The notes: a model not told the origin generated them from the letters alone. Numbered from the stretch's first letter, positions 11,498 through 22,965 are shown. The stretch: 64,000 nucleotides of DNA from Lumbricus terrestris (GCA_949752735.1 OX457037.1:124001-188000); one strand, 5' to 3'. Numbers and translations are program-made.

Positions 11498-11544
11498 GAA
11501 GAAATGGATCCCTTTTATGTTTTTATTTCCATAATTGTATAATG

Positions 11545-12199
11545 CCGAGTGGCACTTCTTTGCCACATCACATGGAAAGAGTCCTTGTGATGGTATTAGA
11601 GGAACTGTAAAGCGACTCGCTGCACGTGCTAGTCTGCAAGCCCCATCAATGATCAGATTTTGACTCCACATGACCTATACAATAGAGCTGCCAAGACAAT
11701 TTCTGGAACTCGCAGTCATCATCTTTTTATACCAGTTTCAAAGCGTCTAATACTGATGCGAAGAGTATCTGTCGACTCGTTTGTAACTGTGGCACCAGTT
11801 AGTGACATTGACGACTGCAATGAAACAGATGACACAAATGAAACAGACAAAGCAAGTGAGAACACCAGGTTGGATGCCACTATGTGTCAACCTGGGCTGT
11901 ATGTGGCAGCAATTTATGACAACAACTGGTACATTGGATTAATAACAGACCGATCAGAAGAAGGAGAGGATGTACTTGTCAAATTCATGACCAGTACAAA
12001 AAGTAGGGCAACCTATCGTTTGACTTGGCCACGGCATGATGACGTGTGCTGGGTTCCATTGGAACATGTACTCTGCTTAGTGCCAGCACCTCGAGCACGC
12101 AGTAACAGCGCACGACAATACCAGCTGGACAATTCAGTGTGGAAGACTGTGCTGACAACATTTTCCACCTATGCACAGAAAGACTTTCAAAATATGTGA
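11545..12199 (+). pseudogene. Transposon protein C-terminal half, right arm
   Basis: The mirror copy of the left-arm gene shares 170 or so nearly identical residues from AAKTISGTRS to the stop. Its upstream part differs: it reads EWHFFATSHGKSPCDGIRG, then KRLAARASLQAP, a 1-nt frame break, then NDQILTPHDLYN, and jumps directly to AAKTISG. It therefore retains a more N-terminal segment than the left arm but lacks the KLEERY segment. The two arms are independently deleted versions of one parent gene. Neither can encode a complete transposase. Confidence 0.75.
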
Positions 12200-13617
12200 T
12201 TCTGCATGCAAAAATGATATTAATTGATTATTTTGACATCTTTGTGTCTTGAGCAGTTGTACATTGTTGGTATGTATATATATATATATATATATATAGT
12301 TTCATAGAGTAATGAACACTTAATTTGGTTACAAATCCATTCTGATTATGATTTAAAAAAATGCAAATTTATGTTTGCTGTAGCTTAAACAAGCATAACC
12401 TAGTTATATTTCTTTTATATTATATTATACAAATGATCACAATGGTTTCACAGCTTTTGGGCTGTATGATAATGCTGACTATTTTGTCAAATCTCATCAA
12501 TAAGTGCAACTCGCGATACCAAAAAACGACCATCTTTGGCACACTGTAAACTCCTTAAAACAAAAAACGCCATTGGGATTTTTGGAACACTTATCAATTG
12601 AACTATGCTCTATCCGAAAATGCAATAAAAAATAGATATTTTTCTGATCCTTTTTGGGAATATTTTTTCTTGTCGACCCCCCGTATAAGGTTTAGTCAAC
12701 TTTGACAGCAGATATCCAGCAAATGGGTATCACTGATCAAGTAAAACTTTGCCAAGTAATTGCCAGCTACCTAGACAGTATACATATAAAATATGAATGC
12801 ATTGTGCCTGGTATATATGGAGATATTGATAACTGATTATTGCAAAAATACGATATGAAATGAATGTGAAGGCACTTTTGATATTTAATTCAGCTGAATT
12901 TATAGGACACACAATAACTTTATTAATATTTCTGTAATCTATGTAAGAAACTGTATAGGCATAAAAAAAATCATCCAATTTGGTGAATCCGTTTTAGAGA
13001 TATTAACTCTCAAAAAGTGGACATCACGAAGTTTCGCGATATGCCTTCGGGGGGTGGGGTCACGAAATCCACGATATCTTGGAGAGTATTTGAAATATTT
13101 CTCAAATATTTCGGATTTTTCCATCCAATATACCCTGCAACATGTGGATAAAATTTCAGCCAAATCGGAGATGGTCGGGTGGGAGGCATTGGTTGAGTTG
13201 AGCTGGAATGACCCATCTCCATAAGAACTACAGAATAAATTGAAACAAAAGTGATATCATAAAACATAAATAACTCTAAATACTTTGTAGAACAATAGTT
13301 TCCAACATTTGGTCTTTCTTCAACAGCGAAATATATCTGCGTGACGCTTTAAATCAAATCACACACAAGGCAATCACGAAATTCTGATTCACTCAATCTG
13401 CTGGAACCAATCCCAATAGATAGAAAGAATCAAAGGGAATCCCCTTGGCTTACATCTGATTGGCACTCAACAGCATACAACAAACATACGACCCACATAC
13501 GGAAGAAAATGTCAACAAATATTGAGGAAACTTCATTGATATTTCTTCTCTTGTCATATGCGAATGATTAACCACTGGTAGATAACTTCATGAATATGCA
13601 AACCATTCATTGAAACA

Positions 13618-13972
13618 TGCATCTATGCATGACATAGAGAATATTAGAGATGCATGACATAGAGAATAGAGATGCATGACATAGAGAATAGAGATGCATG
13701 ACATAGAGAATATTAGAGATGCATGACATAGAGAATAGAGATGCATGACATAGAGAATAGAGATGCATGACATAGAGAATAGAGATGCATGACATAGAGA
13801 ATAGAGATGCATGACATAGAGAATAGAGATGCATGACATAGAGAATATTAGAGATGCATGACATAGAGAATAGAGATGCATGACATAGAGAATAGAGATG
13901 CATGACATAGAGAATAGAGATGCATGACATAGAGAATAGAGATGCATGACATAGATGAATAGAGATGCATGG
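13618..13972. repeat. 22/25-bp tandem array
   Basis: About sixteen copies of ATGCATGACATAGAGAATAG plus AG. At least three of them are 25-bp variants carrying an extra ATT. Two frames on the minus strand remain open through it only because the unit lacks stops. Confidence 0.97.
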
Positions 13973-14036
13973 TACAAAAACACAATAATTCTCACAAAAT
14001 TTCTATCTCCAAGACAGATACAGAAGAGCAGCCTAC

Positions 14037-14269
14037 CTGGTGAGGAGGATCAAGAGGAGGAGGAGGGGGAAGAGAAAGAGGAGGAGTTATCCGATGAACT
14101 GCAGTTGGTCTAAGTCGATATCTAACACTTGGTGCAAACTTGGACTGGCTTCCCAGCAGGACGTAATCATCCGAATGATTTCCTCTTCCGTCGTCAGGAC
14201 CTGTTGGCAGAACAGACGAAGTCTTCAGGATTGACACAAGTGGCTGGTTGCCAGTCGACAGATCAGACA
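14037..14269 (-). CDS. Internal coding exon C2
   Basis: Acceptor TTTTCTTCTTTCAG and donor CACCAG|GTAGGC bound a 233-nt exon, phase 1 in and phase 0 out. The peptide includes SDLSTGNQPLVSILKTSS, GRGNHSDDYVLLGSQSK, APSVRYRLRPTAVHRI and a Pro-rich end PPLSLPPPPPLDPPHQ. The upstream join gives Val at the codon split, and the downstream join is to EYTVRG at 9568. Both joins keep frame, which is strong internal evidence. The Pro run could bind SH3 or EVH1 domains; this is inference only. Confidence 0.75.
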
Positions 14270-14674
14270 CTGAAAGAAGAAAATGAACAAATTCAGACAA
14301 ACTGGCAAATACATTGGTCACAAACCCATATGCAAAATCTCCTAAATCCAATCACCCATCCCTCTTTTCATAAGTAATATTTGGATGGGCACTTAATCAC
14401 ATAGAAGAGCAACTTTCCTTGGTCTTTAGAAGTCAACAGCAATTTTAATACACTGCAGTGCACTGCATTGTACTTGTGGGTTGAAAGATATCAAGTCATT
14501 GAGCGTGTCCCAGTAAATTAAATCATGTCTAAGGGTATAAAAAATGAAAATAACGACCCACATGTGACTCAAACCCAATTGGGCAGTTATGGGCGATATG
14601 GTAACCACTGAGAAAGGACAGAAGCACAGAAACTGTATCTGAACAAACTTTAATAAACAATTCTATTCACTTGC

Positions 14675-14744
14675 CTTTGCTGGAACTCGTTCGCAGTTTC
14701 TGTCTAACCTTTGGACTGAAGCGTTGGTGATATTCTGCCGTATC
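14675..14744 (-). CDS. Internal coding exon C1 with a GC donor
   Basis: Acceptor AATTGCTTAG opens a 70-nt exon encoding DTAEYHQRFSPKVRQKLRTS then SSK, phase 0 in and phase 1 out. It is followed by CAAAG|GCAAGT, the consensus for a GC-AG intron. The phase matches the acceptor at 14269. Its phase-0 entry is compatible with the donors of the exons at 25461, 27749 and 2241, though the last lies downstream and cannot precede it. No other upstream partner was found between 14.75 and 24.7 kb. Confidence 0.65.
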
Positions 14745-14904
14745 CTAAGCAATTCAAAGAAGTGACATCAAAACAAATATGGCAACAAAATCAAAAATTC
14801 AATGACGTTCAAGTTACATGTTCCATTGGCTTTCTATTCTAATTTATACAAATATCCTAAATTTGGCCGCTTTCTATTATTCATTCATTCATTCATTATG
14901 GAGA

Positions 14905-15270
14905 TCTATAAAGCACCCGTTCAAGGTTACTACTCAGCACTCCCAGTCTCCCACCCAACCTCAGCACTCTCACCCAACCTCAGCACTCTCACCCAACCTC
15001 AGCACTCTCACCCAACCTCAGCACTCTCACCCAACCTCAGCACTCTCACCCAACCTCAGCATTCTCACCCAACCTCAGCACTCTCACCCAACCTCAGCAC
15101 TCTCACCCAACCTCAGCACTCTCACCCAACCTCAGCACTCTCACCCAGCCTCAGCACTCTCACCCAACCTCAGCATTCTCACCCAACCTCAGCACTCTCA
15201 CCCAACCTCAGCACTCTCACCCAACCTCAGCACTCTCACCCAACCTCAGCATTCTCACCCAACCTCGGCT
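14905..15270. repeat. 19-bp tandem array abutting a SINE end
   Basis: About sixteen copies of CAGCACTCTCACCCAACCT, with some units having T for C. The left boundary at 14905-14960 is a SINE-like antisense end (ATAAAGCACCCGTTCAAGG, then CAGCACTCCCAGTCTC), and the first unit merges into it. Confidence 0.95.
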
Positions 15271-15382
15271 GAAAAAGTACTGTTTCAAGAATGTGATAAA
15301 ACGCATCTGAGCAAACCCTAGGCATAAGGCGTATAAGTAATTTGGAAGACTGCTTGCCTTTATACAAAACAAAATGGTTGCC

Positions 15383-15880
15383 AATGACTTGGCTAAAATA
15401 GAGCGCTGCGACCGATCAGCTGCATCCCATGATGTAATGCGCTCGGTAAGTAATCAATCAATTTGACGTCTAAGCAAAACGTTCAGGTCAATCAAATTAT
15501 AAGAGGGAAAATATGCAGTAAATACGAGTAAATAGAAAATTCTAAACTGAAGAACCTGCGCTTTGCAAACTGATTAGGCGCTTTGAAGTTAGAAGTTGAT
15601 TTGCATTTCGCACCTTGGCACCGTCAATTAAAAACGGTTTCGAATGAAAGCTCTCATGATTCAAAGGCCGCTTAATTCAACGGAATTTGGAACATTTAAT
15701 CTTCACCCTTTTAAGCTAAAATTGGGTAATTTGTCCAATTGCTGTAATTCAACAAAATGTCAGATTTACTTAATTAGAACAGGTGCTAATAAATTTCTTG
15801 TTAATTACTTACTGACCACACTGCATCATGGGATGTGGCTTATTAGGCCACAGCACTCTATTTTAGCGATTTCCTGTGTG
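15383..15880. mobile_element. Non-autonomous DNA element with ~75-bp inverted ends
   Basis: GGCTAAAATAGAGCGCTGCG through CATCCCATGATGTAATGCGC and GTAAGTAAT near 15384-15455 matches, in reverse complement, 15805-15878. The two ends diverge at perhaps 20 percent of positions. The target duplication is not clear and there is no coding sequence. Confidence 0.7.
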
Positions 15881-16191
15881 GCCATACTGTTTGCATAGAC
15901 AGGCACGCAGTCTTCAGGATTACCGGCATATAGACAGTGGAAGACATTCCAGACCATGGGGCCAAAAACGGAGAAAGCACATAGTTGTCTAAGAGCAGTT
16001 TGTGCTTAGGGAATGAGGAATTGACCCCTGAGTGGAGGAATGTAAAGCAAAATTGTTTTCGGGAAATAGGGCTTAATTGTGTATTTTTGGGGATTTGGTT
16101 TCTGGAGATTCGCCCGTTTCATCAACCCGGTTTCTGCTTTCTAAACAATTATTTCCACCAGTCAAGCTTCCATTCCATACTGGCAATACAA
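15881..16191. other. Start of a region with repeated ATCAATCCRRCTTCTAT-like words
   Basis: Copies near 16130 and 16160 resemble those between 17150 and 17400. The hAT element at 16200 therefore split a pre-existing repeat region. Confidence 0.45.
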
Positions 16192-16199
16192 AATGTAAG

Positions 16200-17060
16200 T
16201 AGGGCTGCCAACCGTCCCGGATTCGCCGGGACAGTCCCGGAATCGGCCCTGTGCGCCCCGTGTCCCGGATTGATCTCAAATTGTCCCGGAATTTGGTCCA
16301 GAGATCCACTTAGCACAATTATTGTTCCTATTAATTTTTGATTACTAAAATCCGCCATTTGTACGATGATTTTTACGTTCTGCTCTCTATCAGACCTATA
16401 CATTACATTGTTGGCTAAACATCGGGAGTGAAAGTCTTGAAAATTTACTGACACTCGGTTTTCGGTTTAGCATATTGTGTGCAGTTTTAACGCTTTTTTG
16501 CGAGAGAGCGTTTAGCTTGTCTAACAATCGCAATTACCTGAGAGCACCGAGAGTTCACCAACCTTATTAAAGCACATCTGTTAGCATGACATGTGCTCAT
16601 TTCTGCGACTTTGTGCCCAGTGTTCTGGAACTGCTTAACGCACATAAGTAGACCATATAATATATTAATTATAGGTAATAAGTTTAATATAAATTCTGCT
16701 CTCTGGTCGCAGACCTGTGAGCCTACGATACCTACGAACTTCCCTCAATTTGGGCTCATTTAGTCCTACTCTGATGAGTATAATAGGTGACTGGAGTTTG
16801 AAATGCTTCTTCTTGAGGTTGATTCTTGTCTTAAATTGGGCTATAAAATTATGTCTTTTGATGATTTGTCTGAAATTATTAGGCTAAGGACTTTTAGTAG
16901 ATTGTACATGTAGATGTAGATTCTATAAGCTTACTGGACTGACGCAACTTTTGTTACATTATGCGCTTCTGTGGATTGTGTAAATTGGTAATGACACATC
17001 GAGTGGCTGAAGGGCAGTGAAGGCGTCCCGGAATGGCAAAATCAAAAGTTGGCAGCCCTA
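16200..17060 (+). mobile_element. hAT non-autonomous element, family TAGGGCTGCC, copy 1
   Basis: Runs from TAGGGCTGCCAACCGTCCCG to AGTTGGCAGCCCTA. Flanked by AATGTAAG on both sides (16192-16199, 17061-17068). Subterminal CCCGGAAT-type repeats. No transposase is recognised. Two relatives lie at 40286 and 51093 in the opposite orientation. Confidence 0.92.
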
Positions 17061-17079
17061 AATGTAAGCAGTTTGTTGG

Positions 17080-18230
17080 AAGGGTGCGGTAATCTATCGT
17101 TTTAGCGGAATAAATTATACCAAATTTTTGGCTGGTGCAGCATCATGATTTTTCAACAATCCGGCTTCTACTTTGGCATGAATCATTCTCATCAATCAGG
17201 CTTCCATTTACGAAAGATGTAATTTAATCAATCCAGCTTCTATTTCAACAATAACCGATCTGTGGCCACCATATTGTTTACTTGCTACCGAGTCATTATA
17301 GAAATTAACCAATCCAATTTCTATGTAAATAATAATTTTTCATCAATCCAACTCCAATCTCAGCAATAATGTTTTCGCAAATCCCACTTCTATTGAATTG
17401 CAAATTATTTTGGTTATTGTTACTGACGGCTCGGTAGGACGTAAACAGTATGGCGGTCACAGATACACGCAGAATAGAGCGGCCTCAACTCCGGCGATCG
17501 ATAGTCCAATGTTTCCGCGCGAAACATTGGGCTTCCGCTTCAGTCAGTGCTGTTGTGTGAAGTAAGTAAGTAATAGAGTAGGATACATAATTTTTTTAAA
17601 CGGAGCATTTTGCAATCAATAGTTTAAATAGCATTGTAAATTAGTTCATCGGAGCAGCTTGACTGTTTCATCTACCCGATCACTAATGTTTCAATCCAGC
17701 TTTTAGTAGCCTGACAATAATATTTTATCAAAGATATATGCATGGGCATATTATTATCTGCGATGGATATGACTAAACCTAGCGCTATATAAAGCAATAA
17801 TCCAGTGCCTCTCCATAGGCGGAAGATGCAGTGCAGTCACACGGTAAACTTCCAGTTAGCGCTTGAATTGATAAACAGTGGGTAGGTGTTCAAGGTCAAT
17901 CGATTTTTTGTATTCTTTACCCTATTTAGGCTTATTAATATTTATGAAAATATACCTTTTCATGGTCTTTTGACCATTGACTATTAAGCGGAAACATTGG
18001 GCTATCGATCGCCGGAGTTGAGGCCGCTCTATTCTGCGTGTATCTGTGACCGCCATACTGTTTACTTCCTACCGAGCCGTCATTAACAATAACCATTATT
18101 TTCATCAATCCGACGTCTATTTAGCAAGAATTCTATTCGTCAATCCAACGTGTGTGCCATAACGCTAAATCCCATGCAATGGCGAATAATTTATTCCGTT
18201 AAAACGATAGATAGATTACCGAACGGTGCT
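17080..18230. mobile_element. Compound inverted-repeat element
   Basis: Outer ends GGTGCGGTAATCTATCGTTT (17089 on) and its inverted partner near 18183-18229 surround a second, stronger inverted repeat. 17425-17520 pairs with 17993-18090 at about 97 percent identity, including GGCGGTCACAGATACACGCA. Between the left outer and inner arms are several CAATCCRRCTTCTAT words. A near-palindrome, CCAATGTTTCCGCGCGAAAC followed by ATTGG, lies at 17507-17531. No coding capacity. Confidence 0.7.
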
Positions 18231-18605
18231 ATACTCTCATTACCATTAACACTGTACAAGCTTCGTCGATCAACTCATGGCGCCAAATAAATTCAACTTT
18301 GAAACCTCTTCTGTGTACGGTAATGTTTCTAACTTTCAATCTGGCACAACTCACCTTAAATCTCACAGACATTTCGCCCTACAAGAAGTGATCGCAAACA
18401 ACTTTCAACTCAGGCGATTATAAGAAGCCAATTAAAAAGGAAACAGCAGTTTATTAATTTATTAAGACATTCGCTAAAACTTTGCGATTTAACTATGTTG
18501 TATCCACATGCAGGGTTGCCAAAGTTTGGAATCGCTTGGTAGCGAGATGACATTAAAACGTAGCCCAAAAGTCGCGAGATGAGCAACTGAATGAAGTTTT
18601 TAGAA

Positions 18606-20032
18606 ATCGTAATCTCGAGACTTCTACAGCGCCAACAAAAGCCAAGTTGCGGGAACCAGCTTATTCACAGGCGCTTAATCAAAACAAAATCGATAAGCAG
18701 CGGGTCAAGTCCGGAGAGTCAGGCAGGTAGATAGATGGACGGATAAGGTGGGTGATGTTTAGAGTTGAAAATTTAATGACGAGAGGAAGTATCAGGATAG
18801 GATTTGTGAAAGAGCAATGTTTTCAGTTTTGAGTGAAAGACTTGTGGGGAGATAGCGAGAGGTGGAGTTTTGGTATGCTCGTACGATGGGTCGGAAGTTT
18901 GACGTAGTGCTGGCGGAAGTTTGTTCCAAAGAGATGGCTAAGCTATATGGAGCGGTTTGCGAATTTCAGTGAAGTGATGGGAGGGCTAGGGCGAAGCAGT
19001 GTAATGTAAGTATGAGGAGCGTGTTGAACAAAGTGGCTGGATGGTGAACAATTGACGAAGGTAGAACGGCTGGGATGATTAAAGTGTATTGTGAGTGAGA
19101 AGACTTTGTATTCGATGCGTTCTGGATTGCTTGGAGGCGGTTAATTTGGGTGATATCAATGTTTAGGAAGAGAGAGTTGCAGTAGTCAAGTTTCGCATGA
19201 ACTATAGCCTAGATGTGGCGATTGTGGATGCAGTTTTGAAGTCAAGCATAGGGCGGATGTAATGTAATGCAATGCAATGTAAATCTTCGAGAATTTCTCA
19301 GCGACCCCAAAAGCCACGTACGTCAGGGAGACCAGCCTATTCACCGGCGCTATGTCAAATTAAGTCCGCAATAACCAGAGCTACCGTTTTCGTTCCGGTG
19401 CCAGGTCAAAATCCGAGGAGGTCAAGCCGAGGAGACAGCGTGGTGCTACGGTTGGCGAATTCGTAGACCATACATTGATACGGGTATAAGGCTTTGACGA
19501 CCCAATAGGAAAGCGCGTTATAAATAGCCGTGGCTTCAGCACACGTAGCGCTACCTAAGTCTGTAATAGCTGGGCGTTCAATGTTGACGATCGCAAGATT
19601 AGGCTACTATAGGCCTATCGAGTCTATCTATCTTGACCCGTGGCCATAGCAACATTTTTCTAGATCATTCAAACCGTGAATTCCGTTGTCTGTGGCACTA
19701 AGTCTTGGCTTGAATTCTGTGAATTTCCCCAAATGCCACGAATTGCTGAGATTTTCGGGCAAATTTCGGCTCATGAATTTGCTGCGATTTTCGCCATTAT
19801 TTAAAAAATGTTTAGGCCCCTATGTGAATTCAGATTTTTTTACACGAATTTCTGCTATCGCTAGGCCTATTCATGGCGGTTGTGAGCTAGTGTCTAACTC
19901 GATTTATGCCTGCCTGACTCTCCGGACTTGACCCGCTGCCTACCAATTTTGTTTTGACTGAGCGCCTGTGAATAAGCTGGTTCCCGCGACTTGGCTTTTG
20001 TGGGCGCTGTAGAAGTCTCGAGATTACGATTA
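18606..20032. mobile_element. Element with ~120-bp inverted ends enclosing a LINE fragment
   Basis: ATCGTAATCTCGAGACTTCT onward (18606-18735) is repeated inverted at 19905-20032 with about 93 percent identity, including CGGGTCAAGTCCGGAGAGTC. A third, weaker copy of the same end is at about 19281-19390. The interior carries the LINE fragment at 18750-19215. Confidence 0.75.
18750..19215 (-). mobile_element. CR1/Jockey-like LINE ORF2 3' fragment
   Basis: The minus strand encodes AIVHAKLDYCNSLFLNID then TQINRLQAIQNA. After frame breaks it encodes SLWNKLPPALRQTSD and LKTLLFHKSYPD. KLDYCNSLF, RLQxIQNA, LWNxLPxxLR and LKTxLF in this order are the conserved end of LINE reverse-transcriptase ORFs. 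Confidence 0.85.
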
Positions 20033-20246
20033 CGATTCGGGCAAATTATAACGGGATGATAATGTGGTCACTGTGGTGTGACAAATTGACAATGCACGAG
20101 CGCTGAATTTCAAGTATAGGCTACCGTAGTTTGTTTCATATTTTCTCTGGCCTACTTGCCCGAAAACAGACTTGCCCGAAATGGGGGGGGGGGGGGGTAA
20201 TCTGGACCCCGTCTCCTACGCCTATGTGCTTAATAAATCGTGAAAG

Positions 20247-21069
20247 TAGGGTGCTCAGATGAAAAAGAGGACACACAAAATGTTCATCCGGTTACCATCC
20301 CGTAGTCGGCTCCTATAGGCTTCTAGTGCTACGCCAATGTTAATTAAGTGTTGTACAAATAAAAGTAACGTTAAACTACACAAAATTTTGTTCTTATTGT
20401 ACATGGTTTCAATTAAAACTTCATTGTGTGTTCAGTAATCCAGTACTTCGGTACACATTACATTGCTGTCACTGACTGTACACAGAAACAAAACAGTGAC
20501 AGATTCGTCGTTTTTAGAACCCAGTGTTACAAACAAATTTGGTTACTTTGGTATATGAAATTCCCCGAACACTCTTAACATGCTTCGGCGTTTCGACGTG
20601 CGCCTTTAAAGCCAGTGCACCCTTATTGGCAACTGACATTTAAGTTCCGCTGCCGCATGTCAAACATTTAGCTTCCCAGCCATAACGATCTGCACGAAAA
20701 CACTTACGTGTCGACAATTTTTGTCATTTTTTCGTTAAATGGAAAATTGACTATTTTATTTAGAACTGCAATTTTCATTACGTAACATTACAGGCGTCAT
20801 ATTTATGCGTTTGGTTTACACAAAAACCGCTTCAGGAACCGGAAATTCAATGGTAACCATACCATAAAGGTAAATACTGTTAGAACGCGTGTTTAGTTCA
20901 CGGAACGGAATAGTGTGTAACACGGAAAAGTAAGTAAAATCGATCGATCGGTCATGGACGGACGGAAAAACCCGGACAAAAGCCATATTTCTGGAAAGCC
21001 GCCCGGACGCCCGGACAGAGGTCTAAAAAGAGGACATGTCCGGGGAAACCCGGACGCATGGTAACCCTA
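20247..21069. mobile_element. hAT non-autonomous element
   Basis: Ends TAGGGTGCTCAGATG and CATGGTAACCCTA, flanked by CGTGAAAG on both sides (20239-20246, 21070-21077). Right subterminal region has many CCCGGAC words. A poly-G run lies just outside at about 20181. No intact ORF. Confidence 0.88.
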
Positions 21070-21077
21070 CGTGAAAG

Positions 21078-22516
21078 AAAAGCTCTGCATAAATTGAGCC
21101 ATCGCAAGAAAACGTCAGCAGAGGAGAAGACAAAACGATAACTAGAATGCTACAGCGACATTCTTTTGGGAGTGAGGGAGGAAAGGAAGAGAATGGCGGG
21201 AAGAAGAAGGGAATCACTGCTTCGTTAAGCATCAGATGCAATGAGTGACTCATTTTGGGCGGATTTGCTTTGTAGGCTGCCATCGGCGCCGTGTAATTAC
21301 AAAGCTGTCTGTTCAGTTAGTAGTTAAGTTTAATTAAGATTACTGCATAACTTGTAAATGTAAAGCGCAGTGCGTCTTGCAGGCGCTCAATTAAAGAAAA
21401 GATATATTATTAATTCAACTCAGCTCCACCCATTCCAATGCAATAATTATCATTAAATTATGTCCCGTGGCGAAGTTAACGTCGGACAGTGGTGAATGGT
21501 GATCAATCCTACATGTATATCGACCTAATAGCCTAGGTCACCGAGATGACCTTAGCAAAGTCAACAGCTGGAAAAACTAATCAAAGACAAAATCATCACA
21601 ATAAGTAGGAAATGGATCAAAATATCTCGCATACTGCATCAATATGCAGAAAAGAAATTATGACCAATTATGACGTTACTTCAGGGATGCAGGGTGAGAA
21701 CTGTCAGATGTTGGAGGATTTCAACCCCATAGACTTTTTAGAGTCCACAGTTAAGTCTTCATTGCACAACCAGCCAGGGGTCATTTGGGTTCACGGATAC
21801 TTTGCCGTAATAGAAAAGTCTGAATGAGTGAGAAGAAGCTCTTCATAACCCAACATAGCATATTAATTATAATCACCGTATACTCCGCTGCTGGTTTCTC
21901 TGGTTAGAAGAGGGCAAAGGTCACAGAATCTCAAATGACCCCATCGTCTGAATATTACAACAATCATCAATCAGTGAAGACCATCATCAGATAAATCATC
22001 ATAGCATTGATTGAAACAGAAAAAACCAACAGATCATCAGCTAAGAAAACGTCAACAGTTCACAAGAATATCTGTACAACAAAAGAAAAATGAGTAACTA
22101 TTCTGAGTGATGAGTACCAAGTCAGTTTATTACCGTATAGCGACACTTATTTATTGTGGAAGCAAGAAAAAGAAGATTGACATTTAATTTCTTAGATTAT
22201 GATCACGTTGTCTATCCAGAAGCAACGCATATACAACCACAACACATATGCAACAGATTCTTCCATCAACCATCCAGCTGTTAATTTTTTTTACAGTGAA
22301 ACAACAAAATTCATGAAGTGCTACAAAATGCAAATAGTCTTAAACAATAAATCGTCGTTGAAACTGCTTTTGATTCTGTCAAATTCTTAGCACAGCCAAA
22401 AGCAGAATAAGAGAACAGAATGAAAGGAGTCAGACAAAGTCTCCATCAGATCTCGCTTCAAATCAATTAAACATAAACATGAAAGAAAAGAAATTATGAC
22501 AGATTTCATCAGATCT
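21078..22516. other. No gene seen
   Basis: AT-rich sequence without splice-bounded frames of protein character. A possible short repeat tail (GGCGCTCAATTAAAG) lies near 21380. Confidence 0.4.
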
Positions 22517-22524
22517 GTCTTCAG

Positions 22525-22957
22525 CATAGATGTAAAAAACGATGGAAACGGAATAAAAAACGGTAAAAAACGTGTTTTTTTCGAAAAAATTAAAAACCAC
22601 AAAAAACCGATAAAAAACGGAAACGGTAAATAATTTGACTTTGCTACATCTAAAACCGCATTTTAACCTTGAAAACATTGATTAGGAACCTACTACACGC
22701 AGGCTATCTCTTAAATGATGATGTTAAACGATGAAATAATGACTTTAGTTAGCTGAATCCTTGAGAGTTGGCGGAAAACATAAGGAATATCAGAAAAAAA
22801 TTAAAATTAAGGAAAATAATAACAGAAAGTAAATGAATAAATAAAGTTAAAGAAAAAATAAAAAACGATAAAAAAAACGATGGGAAAAATAAAAAAACGA
22901 AAAAAACGACGTTTTTTGGGAGAATAAAAAGCCGAAAAAACGTTTTTTACAACTATG
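22525..22957. mobile_element. hAT non-autonomous element, CATAG-type ends
   Basis: Ends CATAGATGTAAAAAACG and CGTTTTTTACAACTATG, flanked by GTCTTCAG on both sides (22517-22524, 22958-22965). The duplication fits the hAT nTnnnnAn preference. Interior is AAAAAACG-rich. Confidence 0.9.
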
Positions 22958-22965
22958 GTCTTCAG

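Larger units (their letters stand above)
9906..13214. mobile_element. 3.3-kb fold-back (palindromic) DNA transposon
   Basis: Two arms of about 1.55 kb are near-identical inverted copies around a centre of about 200 bp (near 11.5-11.65 kb). Outer ends are GGGTCATTCCAGCTCAACTC and its complement, flanked by ATCT on both sides (9902-9905, 13215-13218), so a 4-bp target duplication is likely. Each arm carries terminal sequence, a non-coding region with a (TA)n tract and the 3' part of the same gene. The arms differ mainly by scattered substitutions, a few indels, and a roughly 10-bp difference about 30 bp from the ends. I cannot assign the superfamily. Confidence 0.85.

Noticed and set aside
13618..13972. 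CRISPR-like direct repeats
   Set aside because: Units are contiguous with no unique spacers, and the DNA is eukaryotic. It is a minisatellite.
14802..15321. 150-167-codon proline/serine/histidine-rich open frames
   Set aside because: They arise from the 19-bp repeat, which lacks stops in several frames. No splice or start context.
16073..16454. Open frames with DNLRSIRDTGRT-type sequence
   Set aside because: They lie in the hAT family TAGGGCTGCC ends and recur in its other copies only because the DNA repeats.
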